From Nocardioides sp. J54 (GTDB lineage: Bacteria > Actinomycetota > Actinomycetes > Propionibacteriales > Nocardioidaceae), in the NCBI RefSeq assembly GCF_000519005.1, contig NZ_JAER01000001.1, positions 124,001 to 188,000 on the forward strand: a stretch of DNA of 64,000 nucleotides, given 5' to 3'. Position 1 is the first letter of the stretch. Each line of letters opens with the position of its first letter. Below are positions 22,248 to 33,093 of this stretch, in pieces. The position numbers were made by a program, and so were the translations under genes. The notes beneath the pieces are model-generated. The model searched no databases and was not told the DNA's origin. It saw only the letters and a list, made by a program, of their open reading frames with translations.

Positions 22248-22250
22248 CAC

Positions 22251-22266
22251 GTAAGGCAAGCCTTAC
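22251..22266. promoter_or_regulatory. Palindrome upstream of sdhC, iron-box-like
   Basis: GTAAGGC and GCCTTAC are perfect arms around AA. The core AGGCAAGCCT resembles DtxR/IdeR boxes, although flanks diverge from their consensus. It overlaps a -35-like TTGCCT on the sdhC strand. A regulator of iron-rich enzymes would make sense here; this is inference. Confidence 0.5.
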
Positions 22267-22328
22267 TCGCGTGGACACTGCGCAACCGGAGGGGCTCGCC
22301 CTGGTGACGCGGCCACGGGTTCTGCAGC

Positions 22329-23714
22329 TCAGAGCACCGCGCCGGGGTTGAGGATCCCGTCGGGGTCGAGCGCGTCCTTGATCCGCCGGTTGAGGGCCAT
22401 CACGTCGGGCCCGAGCTGGTCGGGCAGCGGCCCTTTCTTGGCGCGGCCGACGCCGTGCTCGCCGGTGATCGTGCCGCCGAGCCGGATCGCGAGCGCCATG
22501 ACCGCGTCGAACGCCCGCCGCGCACCGGCCGCGGAGGCCGGGTCGGCGGCGTCGTACACGACGAGGGGGTGGGTGTTGCCGTCACCGGCGTGCGCGACGA
22601 GGGCGATCTCGACGCCGCACTCGCGGGCGACCTCGCCGATCCCGTCCACGAGGTCGGGCAGCAGCGGCACCGGGACGCCGACGTCCTCGAAGAGCACGCT
22701 GCCGCGCGCCTCGAGGGCGTGGAAGGCGTTGCGGCGCGCGGAGACGAACAGCTCGGCCTCGTCGGCGTCGGTGGTGGTGAAGACCTCGTCCGCGCCGGCG
22801 GCCTCGCAGCACTCGCGGACGATCGCGACCTCCTGCTCGCACGATCCCGGCGGCGCGTCGGACTGCGCCACGAGCAGCGCACCCGCCGTGCGGTCGAGGC
22901 CGTGCGAGCGCCAGTCCTCGACGGCGTTGATGGTCACGCCGTCCATCAGCTCCAGCATCGAGCAGCGGACCCGGCTTCGGATCGCGACCACGGCCTCCGA
23001 CGCCGCGACCACGGACGGGAAGGTGCTGACCAGGGTGGCGCCGGCGACCTGGCGGGGGATCAGCCGCAGCACGGCCCGGGTGATGACGCCGAGGGTGCCC
23101 TCGCTGCCGACGAAGAGCTTCATCAGCGACAGCCCGGCGACGTCCTTGATCTGCTTGCCGCCGAGCCGGACCAGCGTGCCGTCGGCGAGCACGACGTCCA
23201 TGCCGAGCACGTAGTCGGTGGTGACGCCGTACTTCACGCAGCACAGGCCGCCGGCGTTGGTCGCGAGGTTGCCGCCGATCGAGCAGATCTCGTACGACGA
23301 CGGGTCGGGCGGGTACCACAGCCCGTGCTCCGCCGCGGCGCGCTTCACCTCCGCGTTCAGCGCACCGGGCTCGACCACGGCGACCTGGCTGGCCGGGTCG
23401 ATCTCGATCGCACGCATCCGGTCCAGCGAGATGGTGATCCCGCCGTCGACCGCGGACGAGCCGCCGGACAGGCCGGTGCCGGCGCCGCGGGGCACCACCG
23501 GGACGCGGTGCCGGGCGGCCCAGCGGACCGCGGCCTGCACCTGCTCGGCGTCCTCCGCGCGCACCACCGCGACCGGTTGCCCGGCCGAGCCGTCGCGGGC
23601 GAAGTCCTCGCGGTACTTCTCGACCTCCGCGGCACCGGTGACCACCACGCCGGGCGGCAACGCGGCGACGAGCTCGTCGAGAGGTGCTTCGACCATCGTG
23701 GCGTCGGCCTCCAT
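22329..23714 (-). CDS. FAD-linked oxidase, GlcD/D-lactate dehydrogenase type
   Basis: 461 residues. The N-terminal FAD-binding domain (PCMH type) contains PVVPRGAGTGLSGG and ICSIGGNLATNAGG. The C-terminal FAD-oxidase domain ends with HAGDGNTHP and TGEHGVGRAKKG, characteristic of glycolate oxidase GlcD and D-lactate dehydrogenases. It oxidises a 2-hydroxy acid, with glycolate or D-lactate most likely. GlcE/GlcF partners are absent nearby, which favours a self-contained D-lactate dehydrogenase role. The ATG at 23714 is chosen; an upstream in-frame start at 23747 has no ribosome site. It is divergent from the molybdenum oxidoreductase. Confidence 0.88.
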   Translation of the reverse strand: MEADATMVEAPLDELVAALPPGVVVTGAAEVEKYREDFARDGSAGQPVAVVRAEDAEQVQAAVRWAARHRVPVVPRGAGTGLSGGSSAVDGGITISLDRMRAIEIDPASQVAVVEPGALNAEVKRAAAEHGLWYPPDPSSYEICSIGGNLATNAGGLCCVKYGVTTDYVLGMDVVLADGTLVRLGGKQIKDVAGLSLMKLFVGSEGTLGVITRAVLRLIPRQVAGATLVSTFPSVVAASEAVVAIRSRVRCSMLELMDGVTINAVEDWRSHGLDRTAGALLVAQSDAPPGSCEQEVAIVRECCEAAGADEVFTTTDADEAELFVSARRNAFHALEARGSVLFEDVGVPVPLLPDLVDGIGEVARECGVEIALVAHAGDGNTHPLVVYDAADPASAAGARRAFDAVMALAIRLGGTITGEHGVGRAKKGPLPDQLGPDVMALNRRIKDALDPDGILNPGAVL

Positions 23715-23806
23715 GGGCCGAGTCTGCCAGCCGTCGTGGCCGGGCACAGGAGGTTGCGCACGTGGTTCCCGTGGGGGCTCCAGGACGGCGCGGTCGGGGG
23801 CGGGTG

Positions 23807-23846
23807 GTTGTCGCGGGTTGTCGCGGGTTGTCGCGGGTCGTCGCGG
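23807..23846. repeat. Tandem 10-bp repeat, four units
   Basis: Three exact units GTTGTCGCGG are followed by GTCGTCGCGG. They lie between the divergent oxidase and molybdopterin oxidoreductase genes in a 261-base gap that otherwise shows no gene. Confidence 0.7.
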
Positions 23847-23975
23847 GTACCGGCGCGTGATCGACGCCGCTTATCGGGCGATGGAAAGGGCGTCTTTGAC
23901 TTGCCTCGGGGCGCAGGCCACGCTGAAGGCGGCGCTGGATCGGGACGCGGACTGCACGACGGACCAGGAAGTGGG

Positions 23976-26279
<2,304 letters not shown>

Positions 26280-26304
26280 CCGCGCACGAGGAGAGGAGCC
26301 GCCG

Positions 26305-27150
26305 ATGGGCCGCGTGACCGCACGGCGCAGGGTGCTGCGCATCCGCGACGGGGTCGTCGACCAGCGTCCCGACACCCTCGCGGCCGAGGAGCCGATGGAG
26401 ATCCGGGTCGGCGGCCGGCCGCTCACCGTGACCATGCGCACGCCCGGCGACGACTTCGACCTCGCCGTGGGCTTCCTGGTCGGTGAGGGCGTGGTGCGCA
26501 CCGCCGCCGACGTGGTGACGGCGCGCTACTGCGCCGGCGCGACCGAGGACGGCACCAACACCTACAACGTCGTCGACGTCGCGCTCGCGCCGTCCGTGCC
26601 GCCGCCGGACGCGTCGCTGGAGCGCAGCTTCTACACCACCTCCTCGTGCGGCCTGTGCGGCAAGGCGAGCCTCGACGCCGTGCGTACGGCGTCGGCCTGG
26701 TCCGTCGCCGACGACCCGCTCCGCGTCACGCCGGAGCTGCTGGCCGCCCTGCCCGTGCGGCTGCGCGAGGCGCAGCGGGTCTTCGACCGCACCGGCGGGC
26801 TGCACGCGGCGGGGCTGTTCTCCGCCGACGGCGAGCTGCTCGTGGTGCGCGAGGACGTCGGGCGCCACAACGCGGTCGACAAGGTCGTCGGCCACGCGCT
26901 GCGCAACGACCTGCTGCCGCTGCGCGGGACGGTGCTCGCCGTCAGCGGGCGCGCGTCCTTCGAGCTCGTGCAGAAGGCCGTGATGGCAGGGATCCCCGCA
27001 CTGGCGGCGGTCTCCGCGCCCTCGTCGCTCGCGGTCGACCTGGCCGAGGAGCAGGGGATGACCCTCGTCGGGTTCCTGCGCGGTGCGTCGATGAACGTCT
27101 ACGCCGGCGCCGGGCGGGTCGTCGTCGACGAGCCCGCACTGCTCGGCTGA
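26305..27150 (+). CDS. fdhD: Formate dehydrogenase accessory sulfurtransferase FdhD
   Basis: 281 residues. FdhD transfers sulfur to the molybdenum cofactor of FDH-type enzymes. The CxxC sulfur-relay motif is in SSCGLCGK (about residue 114), and [12 protein letters not shown] and [13 protein letters not shown] are conserved family blocks. GAGGAG precedes the start. It is cotranscribed with the YdeP-type enzyme upstream, which is strong evidence that the enzyme uses a sulfurated bis-MGD cofactor. It ends four bases from the converging LysR gene. Confidence 0.95.
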   Translation: MGRVTARRRVLRIRDGVVDQRPDTLAAEEPMEIRVGGRPLTVTMRTPGDDFDLAVGFLVGEGVVRTAADVVTARYCAGATEDGTNTYNVVDVALAPSVPPPDASLERSFYTTSSCGLCGKASLDAVRTASAWSVADDPLRVTPELLAALPVRLREAQRVFDRTGGLHAAGLFSADGELLVVREDVGRHNAVDKVVGHALRNDLLPLRGTVLAVSGRASFELVQKAVMAGIPALAAVSAPSSLAVDLAEEQGMTLVGFLRGASMNVYAGAGRVVVDEPALLG

Positions 27151-27154
27151 CCGC

Positions 27155-28075
27155 TCAGCCGGCGACGCCGGCCGTGCTCCCGGCGACCTCGCTGAGGTCG
27201 ACCTCGCGGGCGACCTCGACCAGCGCGCGGGTCAGCAACGACTCGGGGCCGTGGCCGGCGAGCACGAGCCCGACCTGGTAGCTGCGCCGCGGTCGGGGGA
27301 GCGGCAGCGCACGGATCCCCTCCGGCACGCCGAAGCTCGGCAGCCAGGTGTGCGGGACGACGCTGGACAGGCCCATCGACACCACGTGGTCGTAGATCGC
27401 GGAGATGGTGTCGGTCTCGACGACGACGCGGGCCTCGGTGCCGGTGTCGGCGAGGTGGCCGTCGATGATCCGGCGGTTCTGCATGTCCGGCGTCAGCAGG
27501 CACAGCGGCGCCGCAGCGGCGTCGGACCAGTCGGCGCCGTCCCGGCGGCCCAGCGCCCCGTCGGCCGGTGTCAGCAGGAGGTAGCGCTCGCGGTAGAGCG
27601 GCACCACCCGGACCGGGCCGAGCGGCTCCCCGTCCACGTAGGTCATGCCCACGTCGATGTCGAAGTCGTTGAGCCGGCGCACGATCTCCCGCGAGGACGT
27701 CGACTCCAGCAGGAAGCGGACCAGCGGGTGCCGCTGGCGCAACGGCGTCGTGAGCAGCGACGCGACGCTCAGCGCCGTCGGGATCGCGCCGATCCTCAGC
27801 GTCCCCGACAGCTCGCCGCGCATCGCCGCGAGCTGCTGGTTGAGCGCCGCCCGCTCGGCGAGCATCTGCTGCGCCCAGTGCAGCACCTCCTCGCCCTCGG
27901 GGGTGAACCCCTCGAACCGCTGGCCCCGCTTGACGACCTGCACGCCGAGCTCGCGCTCGAGCTTGCGAATGCCGGCCGACAGGGCGGGCTGCGTGACGTG
28001 GCAGGACTCCGCAGCCCGGCCGAAGTGGCCCTCGCGCGCCAGCGCGGCGAGGTACTCCAGGCGACGCAGCAGCAT
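27155..28075 (-). CDS. LysR family transcriptional regulator
   Basis: 306 residues. The N-terminal winged HTH includes AAESCHVTQPALSAGIRKLE, followed by the effector-binding domain from about residue 90 (SGTLRIGAIPTALS). It converges on fdhD with only four bases between, and pairs of this kind with YdeP/FdhD genes recur in actinobacteria. Regulation of the Mo-enzyme operon is plausible but the regulator is not divergent, so its target promoter (before 23976) is distant. Confidence 0.9.
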   Translation of the reverse strand: MLLRRLEYLAALAREGHFGRAAESCHVTQPALSAGIRKLERELGVQVVKRGQRFEGFTPEGEEVLHWAQQMLAERAALNQQLAAMRGELSGTLRIGAIPTALSVASLLTTPLRQRHPLVRFLLESTSSREIVRRLNDFDIDVGMTYVDGEPLGPVRVVPLYRERYLLLTPADGALGRRDGADWSDAAAAPLCLLTPDMQNRRIIDGHLADTGTEARVVVETDTISAIYDHVVSMGLSSVVPHTWLPSFGVPEGIRALPLPRPRRSYQVGLVLAGHGPESLLTRALVEVAREVDLSEVAGSTAGVAG

Positions 28076-28110
28076 GCGCCATGCCTACCACGGCGGCGGG
28101 CGCCGTCCGG

Positions 28111-29163
28111 TCAGGCGCGAGCCCCCGCACGCACCGCGAGGTGGCGGGTGAGCAGCTCGTCCACCGCGTCGGCCCACGTGCGCCGCAGCGCCCACGAACG
28201 GGCCTCGCTGCCGAGCAGGTGCCGGTGCGGGTCGGCCGCCACCGCGGCCACCGCACCGACCAGGTCGCGGGTGCTGCCCGGCGGGTAGAGCACCCCGGTC
28301 GAGAGGTGGTCCACGACGCTGCGGGCGCCACCGGAGCGCGGCGCGACGAGGGGTACGCCGGACGCGGCGGCCTGCCGCAGCGTGTGGCAGTCGGTCTCGT
28401 GCTCGCCCGGGTGCACCAGCACGTCGAGCGAGGGCAGGGCGACCGTCAGGTCACCCGTCGACAGCCCGCCGGTGAAGCGGGCGGTCGGCAGCCGGCGGGT
28501 CAGCCAGCCGCGCTCGGGTCCCTCGCCGACGACCACGACGCGGAGCCCGGGCAGGGCGGCGAGGCCGGCCAGTCGTCGTACCCCGGCGGGCTTGTGGAGG
28601 CCGCCGACGTAGCCGACCACCACCCGTGGGCCGCCGGGCGAGCTCGCCCGCGACCACACCGAGTGCAGCCACGGGTCGCGCAGCCGCGGGGTGAAGGCGC
28701 GCACGTCCACGCCGGGCTCCCACAGGTGGGCGACGACACCCATCTCGGCTGCCCGGCCGACCATCCACGGCGACGTGACCAGCACCGTGTCGGCGTGCTC
28801 GACGACGCGCGAACGCCAGTGGTCGGCGGCGAGGTCGAGGACCGCGGACTGCTCGACCACGATGCTGCGGACGCCGGTGCGGGCGGCGTGACGCACCGCC
28901 TTGCGCCCGACGTGGCGCGGGGTGTGGGCCTGGACGACGTCGGGCTCGAAGGCGTCGACGGCAGCGCGGACCTGGCTGCCGGTGGACTCGGGCTGCCGGA
29001 CGCGGACGACCTCACAGCCGCGGTAGCTGCGCAGGCCCGGCCCCGGGGCGACGATCCGCACGGTGTGGCCGAGGTCGACGAGCCGGTCCACGGTCGCCTT
29101 GATGGTGACCGTCGTGCTGTCGACCGTGGGGTAGAAGCTGTCGGTCGCGAGCAGGATCCTCAT
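28111..29163 (-). CDS. GT4-type glycosyltransferase
   Basis: 350 residues with a two-domain GT-B layout. The N-terminus MRILLATDSFYPTVDSTT is the acceptor-domain start of family 4 enzymes. The C-terminal donor-binding region contains VGYVGGLHKPAGVRRLA and LVHPGEHETDCHTLRQAAASGVPLVA, where the usual E-x7-E appears as E...D/Q, a mild deviation from the canonical motif. The fold resembles mycobacterial mannosyltransferases that build phospholipid mannosides; the sugar and acceptor are unknown. The ATG at 29163 has GGAG six bases upstream. Confidence 0.85.
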   Translation of the reverse strand: MRILLATDSFYPTVDSTTVTIKATVDRLVDLGHTVRIVAPGPGLRSYRGCEVVRVRQPESTGSQVRAAVDAFEPDVVQAHTPRHVGRKAVRHAARTGVRSIVVEQSAVLDLAADHWRSRVVEHADTVLVTSPWMVGRAAEMGVVAHLWEPGVDVRAFTPRLRDPWLHSVWSRASSPGGPRVVVGYVGGLHKPAGVRRLAGLAALPGLRVVVVGEGPERGWLTRRLPTARFTGGLSTGDLTVALPSLDVLVHPGEHETDCHTLRQAAASGVPLVAPRSGGARSVVDHLSTGVLYPPGSTRDLVGAVAAVAADPHRHLLGSEARSWALRRTWADAVDELLTRHLAVRAGARA

Positions 29164-29238
29164 GGGCTCCACGGTCCGCCGTGCGTGTGACGTGCTCCAC
29201 CACCCGCAGGTAGCGGAACGGTGAACTCCAGGGGGCGC

Positions 29239-29892
29239 TCAGGGGCGGCGCAGCAGGCCGAGCGCCGCGACCACGACGGCCCACACCCCGAGCAGGCTGC
29301 TGACGGGGAAGAGCGGGTCGAAGGTGTCGACGAACGCGATCGTCGCCGACGCCACCGCGAAGGCGACGCCGCCGACGGTGCCGGCGACGGCGAGCACGCG
29401 GTTGCCGAGCGCACCGGTCAGGCCGCCGACGACGGCGAGCGCGGCCATCGCCAGGCCCCACACCGGGTTCACGAGCGTCTCCACGCCCATGAACAGCCCG
29501 GCGAGCGGGGTCATCTCGCCGTCGGCGATGCCGTCAGCCTGGGTGCCCGCCAGCAGGTGCACCAGCGCGCCGGCGGTCGCGACGACGGAGACGATCGTGG
29601 CCACGCGGAGCGTGCGTCGTACCGGCGCCGGCCAGCCGGCCTGCCGGTAGAGCGCGACGAGGCCGGCGGCGAGGCAGGCGAAGCCGAGCAGGCCGACGGC
29701 GTGCGCGGGGTACCAGAGGTCGTCGACGAGCATCGAGTGCAGCTGGGCGGTCTTGTCGCCCTCGTCGCTGCCCTGGGGGTGCATCGGGCCGCTGGCGACC
29801 CAGGCGACGCCGCCCACGACGAGCAGGGCGGCGCCGAGGCGGTCGAGGATCGGGGAGGTCCGGGACGTCGCCCGGTGGTCGGTGGAGGTCAT
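29239..29892 (-). CDS. Multi-pass membrane protein of unknown function
   Basis: 217 residues with about six hydrophobic segments beginning near residue 20. MHPQGSDEGDKTAQLHSMLVDD, seen here as a conserved-looking polar loop after the first helix, is followed by tightly packed helices. No catalytic motif is recognised. It is divergent from the broken histidine kinase gene, with 106 bases between. Confidence 0.6.
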   Translation of the reverse strand: MTSTDHRATSRTSPILDRLGAALLVVGGVAWVASGPMHPQGSDEGDKTAQLHSMLVDDLWYPAHAVGLLGFACLAAGLVALYRQAGWPAPVRRTLRVATIVSVVATAGALVHLLAGTQADGIADGEMTPLAGLFMGVETLVNPVWGLAMAALAVVGGLTGALGNRVLAVAGTVGGVAFAVASATIAFVDTFDPLFPVSSLLGVWAVVVAALGLLRRP

Positions 29893-29998
29893 GCCTCCAC
29901 GCTCGCCCCGGCAGGCGTCCGGCACATCGGGGGCGGCCCTCGCCGGTTCGAGGGAGAACCCTCGTGCGCCGGGGCCGCCGGCGTGCCAGCATCAGGAC

Positions 29999-31945
29999 AT
30001 GGTGCCCACAGCCGGGCGCGAGGCCGCCGTCGCCGCGGTCGCGGTCGTCGTCCTGGGCCTGGTCAGCGGCGGGTTCTCGCTCGGCTTCGCGTGGAGCAAC
30101 CTGCACAACGCGCTGCTCGCCGTCTCCTTCGCGGCCGTGGGCCTCTACGTGCTGCGGGCCCGGCCGCGCCACCTCATCGACGGGCTCTTCGTCGTCGCCG
30201 GCGTGCAGTCGGCGGTGATGTTCTTCGGCCGCCAGTACGGCCTGCACGAACCCGCGCTGCCCGCCTCGGACTGGCTCGCCTGGCTCTCCATCTGGCAGGT
30301 GCCGCTGGAGATGGCCCTCGTCGGGACCGCGCTGCTGACCTTCCCGAGCGGCCGGCTCCTGTCGCCGGCCTAGCGCTGGCCGCTCGGCGCGATGCTCGGC
30401 CTGTGCGGGCTGCTCGCACTGGCCTCGGCGCTCTGGCCGATCGAGGACGACTGGCGCCACGGCGACATCGAGTTCCCGTTCGTGCTCGGCGACCCGGAAG
30501 CGGCGCGCGCGGTGCTCGTGCCGGTCCAGCTCACCTGCTACCAGAGCTTCCTGCTGCTGTGGGTGGTGGCGGTCGTCGTCCGCGCGCGGCGGGCCGGCGA
30601 CGACGAGACCCGCCAGCTGCGGTGGCTGGTCTCCGCGGTGACGCTCATGGCCGTCGTGCTGGTCGTTGGCACGGTCGTGGCCGGCACCGTCGTCCCCGGG
30701 CTGCTCGCCGCCTCGCTGATCCCTCTCGCCGCCGGGGTCGCGGTGGTCAAGCACCGGCTCTACGACATCGACCCGGTCATCGACCGCACGATCGTCGTCG
30801 GTGCGCTGGCGGTGCTGGTGACGGCCGGCTACGTCGTGCTCGTCGTCGGGGTCGGCCAGCTCCTGCCGGTGCCCGAGGGCGTGCTGTCGGTGGTGGCGAC
30901 GGCCGTCGTCGCCGTCGCCTTCGAGCCCGTACGACGCCGTGCCCAGCAGCTGGCGACCCGGCTCGTGCACGGCCGGCGTGCCACCCCCTACGAGGCGCTG
31001 GCTGCGCTGTCCGAGCGGGTCGAGGACTCCCCGGACGACCTGCTCGCCGGCGTCGCGGCCACCGTCGCGAACGCCGTGGGTGCCGAGCAGGTCGTCGTGT
31101 GGGCCGGTGCCGAGGACCGGCTCCGGGCGGTCGCGGCTTGGCACCCACGGCGAGCTGCCCGAGCGCCCGGCGCCGGGCACGCTGTGCCGCGAGGCCCGGC
31201 TGGCGGGGGAGGTGCGCGGCGCGGTGTCGGTGCACAAGCCGGCCGGAGCCCCGCTGACCGCCGCCGAGGTGCGGCTGCTCGCCGACCTCGCCGGCCAGGT
31301 CGCGCTGGTGATCGACCGGCAGGAGAAGGACGAGGAGCTGCGCGCCGCCGCCCGCCGCGTGGTCACCGCGCAGGACGCGGCGCGGCGCCGGATCGAGCGC
31401 GACCTGCACGACGGCGCCCAGCAGCGCCTGCTCGCCCTGGGGGCCGAGCTCGGCGGCATCGCCCAGCGAACGTCGTCGGCCGACGACGACCTCGCCCGGG
31501 CGCGGCGCGGGACCGGCTGCTGGAGGCGACCGCGGAGCTGCGGGTGCTCGCCCGCGGGCTCCACCCGCAGGTGCTCGCTCAGGACGGGCTCGCCGCCGCC
31601 CTCGCGTCGCTGGCCGACACCGCGCCGCTCCCGGTCCGCCTCGACCTGCGCCTGCCCGACCGGCTTCCGGCGGAGGTCGAGGCGACGGCGTACTTCCTGG
31701 CGAGCGAGGCGGTCACCAACGCCGCACGGCACTCCGGCGCGGGCGTCGTGTGCCTGACCGCGCGCCGCACGCGCGGCGGGCTCGAGGTGGAGGTGGCCGA
31801 CGACGGGGTCGGTGGCGCCGACGCGAGCCGGGGGAGCGGGCTGCAGGGCCTGGCCGACCGCCTGGCGGTGCTGGGCGCCCGGCTGGTCGTGTCCAGCCCC
31901 ACGGACGGCGGCACCCGGGTGCGGGCGGTGATCCCGTGCGCGTGA
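29999..31945 (+). pseudogene. Histidine kinase (HisKA_3 type), disrupted
   Basis: The parts of a NarL-partner sensor kinase are all present but not in one frame. There is an N-terminal membrane region (residues from ATG 29999), a GAF-like region, the phospho-acceptor block RRRIERDLHDGAQQRL, and an HATPase domain with EAVTNAARHSGA, DDGVGG and GSGLQGLADRL. Lesions: an in-frame TAG at 30371 where the flanking sequence continues normally (…LLSPA, stop, RWPLG…, consistent with TGG to TAG); a net +1 shift at about 31135-31145; and a compensating shift back at about 31500-31511. The stop overlaps the response regulator start. Either a real pseudogene or clustered sequencing error. Confidence 0.8.
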
Positions 31946-32581
31946 TCCTGGCCGACGACGGCGTGCTCTTCCGCGAGGGCCTCGCCCGGCTGCTGCAGGA
32001 GGCGGGGGGTGGACGTGGTCGGCCAGGCCGGCGACGCCCCCGGCCTGCCCGCGCTCGTCGAGGCCGACCCTCCCGACGCCGTCGTCGACCTGCGGATGCC
32101 CCCTGGCTTCGGCACCGAGGGCATCGACGTCGCGGTCCGGATCCGCGAGGCGCTCCCGCAGGTCGCCGTGATGCTGCTGTCGCAGTACGTCGAGGCGCAC
32201 CACGCGTTGCGGCTGATGACCGAGTTCGACGGCCGGGTCGGCTACCTGCTCAAGGACCGGGTCTCCGACCCCGCCGTGTTCGCCGGTGACCTGCGCCGCA
32301 TCACCGCGGGCGAGGTCGTCATCGACGCCGAGCTGGTCACCCGGCTGCTCACCCGACGCCGCGAGCGCGACCCGCTGGAGGCGCTGACCGCCCGCGAGCG
32401 GTCGGCGCTCGGGCTGATGGCGCAGGGCCTGTCGAACGTCGCGATCGCCGACGAGCTCTGCCTGAGCCCGAAGACCGTCGAGGCGCACGTCAGCAGCATC
32501 TTCACCAAGCTCGACCTGCCGCCGAGCGAGCGGGACAACCGCCGCGTGCTCGCCGTGCTGCGCTTCCTCCGGCAGCAGTAG
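31936..32581 (+). pseudogene. LuxR/NarL-type response regulator, frameshifted
   Basis: It starts with GTG at 31936 as VRVILADDGVLFREGLARLL. One extra G in the run of six at 32004-32009 shifts the frame; removing it restores AGVDVVGQAGD and the rest of the receiver (phospho-Asp in AVVDLRMP, conserved Lys in YLLKDRV). The C-terminal HTH is intact: LTARERSALGLMAQGLSN and SPKTVEAHVSSIFTKL. With the lesion, only a receiver-less or late-start protein (from 32009) could be made. It partners the broken kinase upstream. Confidence 0.8.
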
Positions 32582-32633
32582 CCACGAGCGGGTGGGAGCG
32601 CACCGGCCCCGTCCCGGTGTCGGTGGTCGCACC

Positions 32634-32639
32634 TAGGTT
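32634..32639 (+). promoter_or_regulatory. -10 box of leaderless VOC gene
   Basis: TAGGTT ends six bases before the ATG at 32646, with no Shine-Dalgarno between. Confidence 0.5.
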
Positions 32640-32645
32640 GGCGGG

Positions 32646-33035
32646 ATGGACATGAAGCTCGAGCTGGTGATGGTTCCGGTGACCGACGTCGACCGGGCCA
32701 AGGAGTTCTACGTGCGGGCCGGTTTCAACGCCGACCACGACCAGACGGTCAGTGAGGAGATCAGGTTCGTGCAGCTCACCCCACCGGGGTCGGGCTGCTC
32801 GATCGCGGTCGGCAAGGGCTTGACCGGGATGGCGCCGGGCTCGCTCGACAACCTGCAGATGGTCGTCGCCGACGCCGACGAGACCCATGCCGAGCTGACC
32901 GCTCGTGGCATCGACGTCTCGCCCGTCGAGGACCTGGCGTGGGGACGGTTCGTCCGCTTCGCCGACCCCGACGGCAACCGCTGGGCGCTGCAGCAGCTCC
33001 CGGACTGGAGCGGGTCGTCGGCTACTGCCCGGTAG
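32646..33035 (+). CDS. VOC (glyoxalase/bleomycin resistance) superfamily protein
   Basis: 129 residues with two beta-alpha-beta-beta-beta repeats. LELVMVPVTDVDRAKEFYVRAGF begins the first module and DPDGNRWALQQLP ends the second, both typical of VOC proteins. The pattern is that of small actinobacterial members of unknown substrate. It is upstream of mutA but that gene has its own promoter-like element. Confidence 0.85.
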   Translation: MDMKLELVMVPVTDVDRAKEFYVRAGFNADHDQTVSEEIRFVQLTPPGSGCSIAVGKGLTGMAPGSLDNLQMVVADADETHAELTARGIDVSPVEDLAWGRFVRFADPDGNRWALQQLPDWSGSSATAR

Positions 33036-33040
33036 CCGGA

Positions 33041-33051
33041 CATATCTCACA
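33041..33051 (+). promoter_or_regulatory. 11-mer shared with the sdhC upstream region
   Basis: CATATCTCACA occurs 42 bases before the mutA GTG and matches the minus-strand 11-mer at 22237-22247 before sdhC. Confidence 0.35.
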
Positions 33052-33079
33052 CCGGCAGTAACCGGGGTCATGTCGCGGT

Positions 33080-33085
33080 TAGGCT
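33080..33085 (+). promoter_or_regulatory. -10 box of leaderless mutA
   Basis: TAGGCT ends eight bases before the GTG at 33094. It would put transcription start at or next to the start codon, which argues against the upstream ATG at 33070. Confidence 0.5.
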
Positions 33086-33093
33086 TGACCCTC

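Noticed and set aside
22237..22250. CRP/GlxR site before sdhC, given the nearby adenylyl cyclase
   Set aside because: TGTGAGATATGCAC has one good half-site, but the right half does not fit TGTGA-N6-TCACA spacing.
29753..30373. Independent small membrane protein ending at the TAG at 30371
   Set aside because: The frame continues after the TAG with the expected next membrane segment of the kinase, so this is an interrupted gene.
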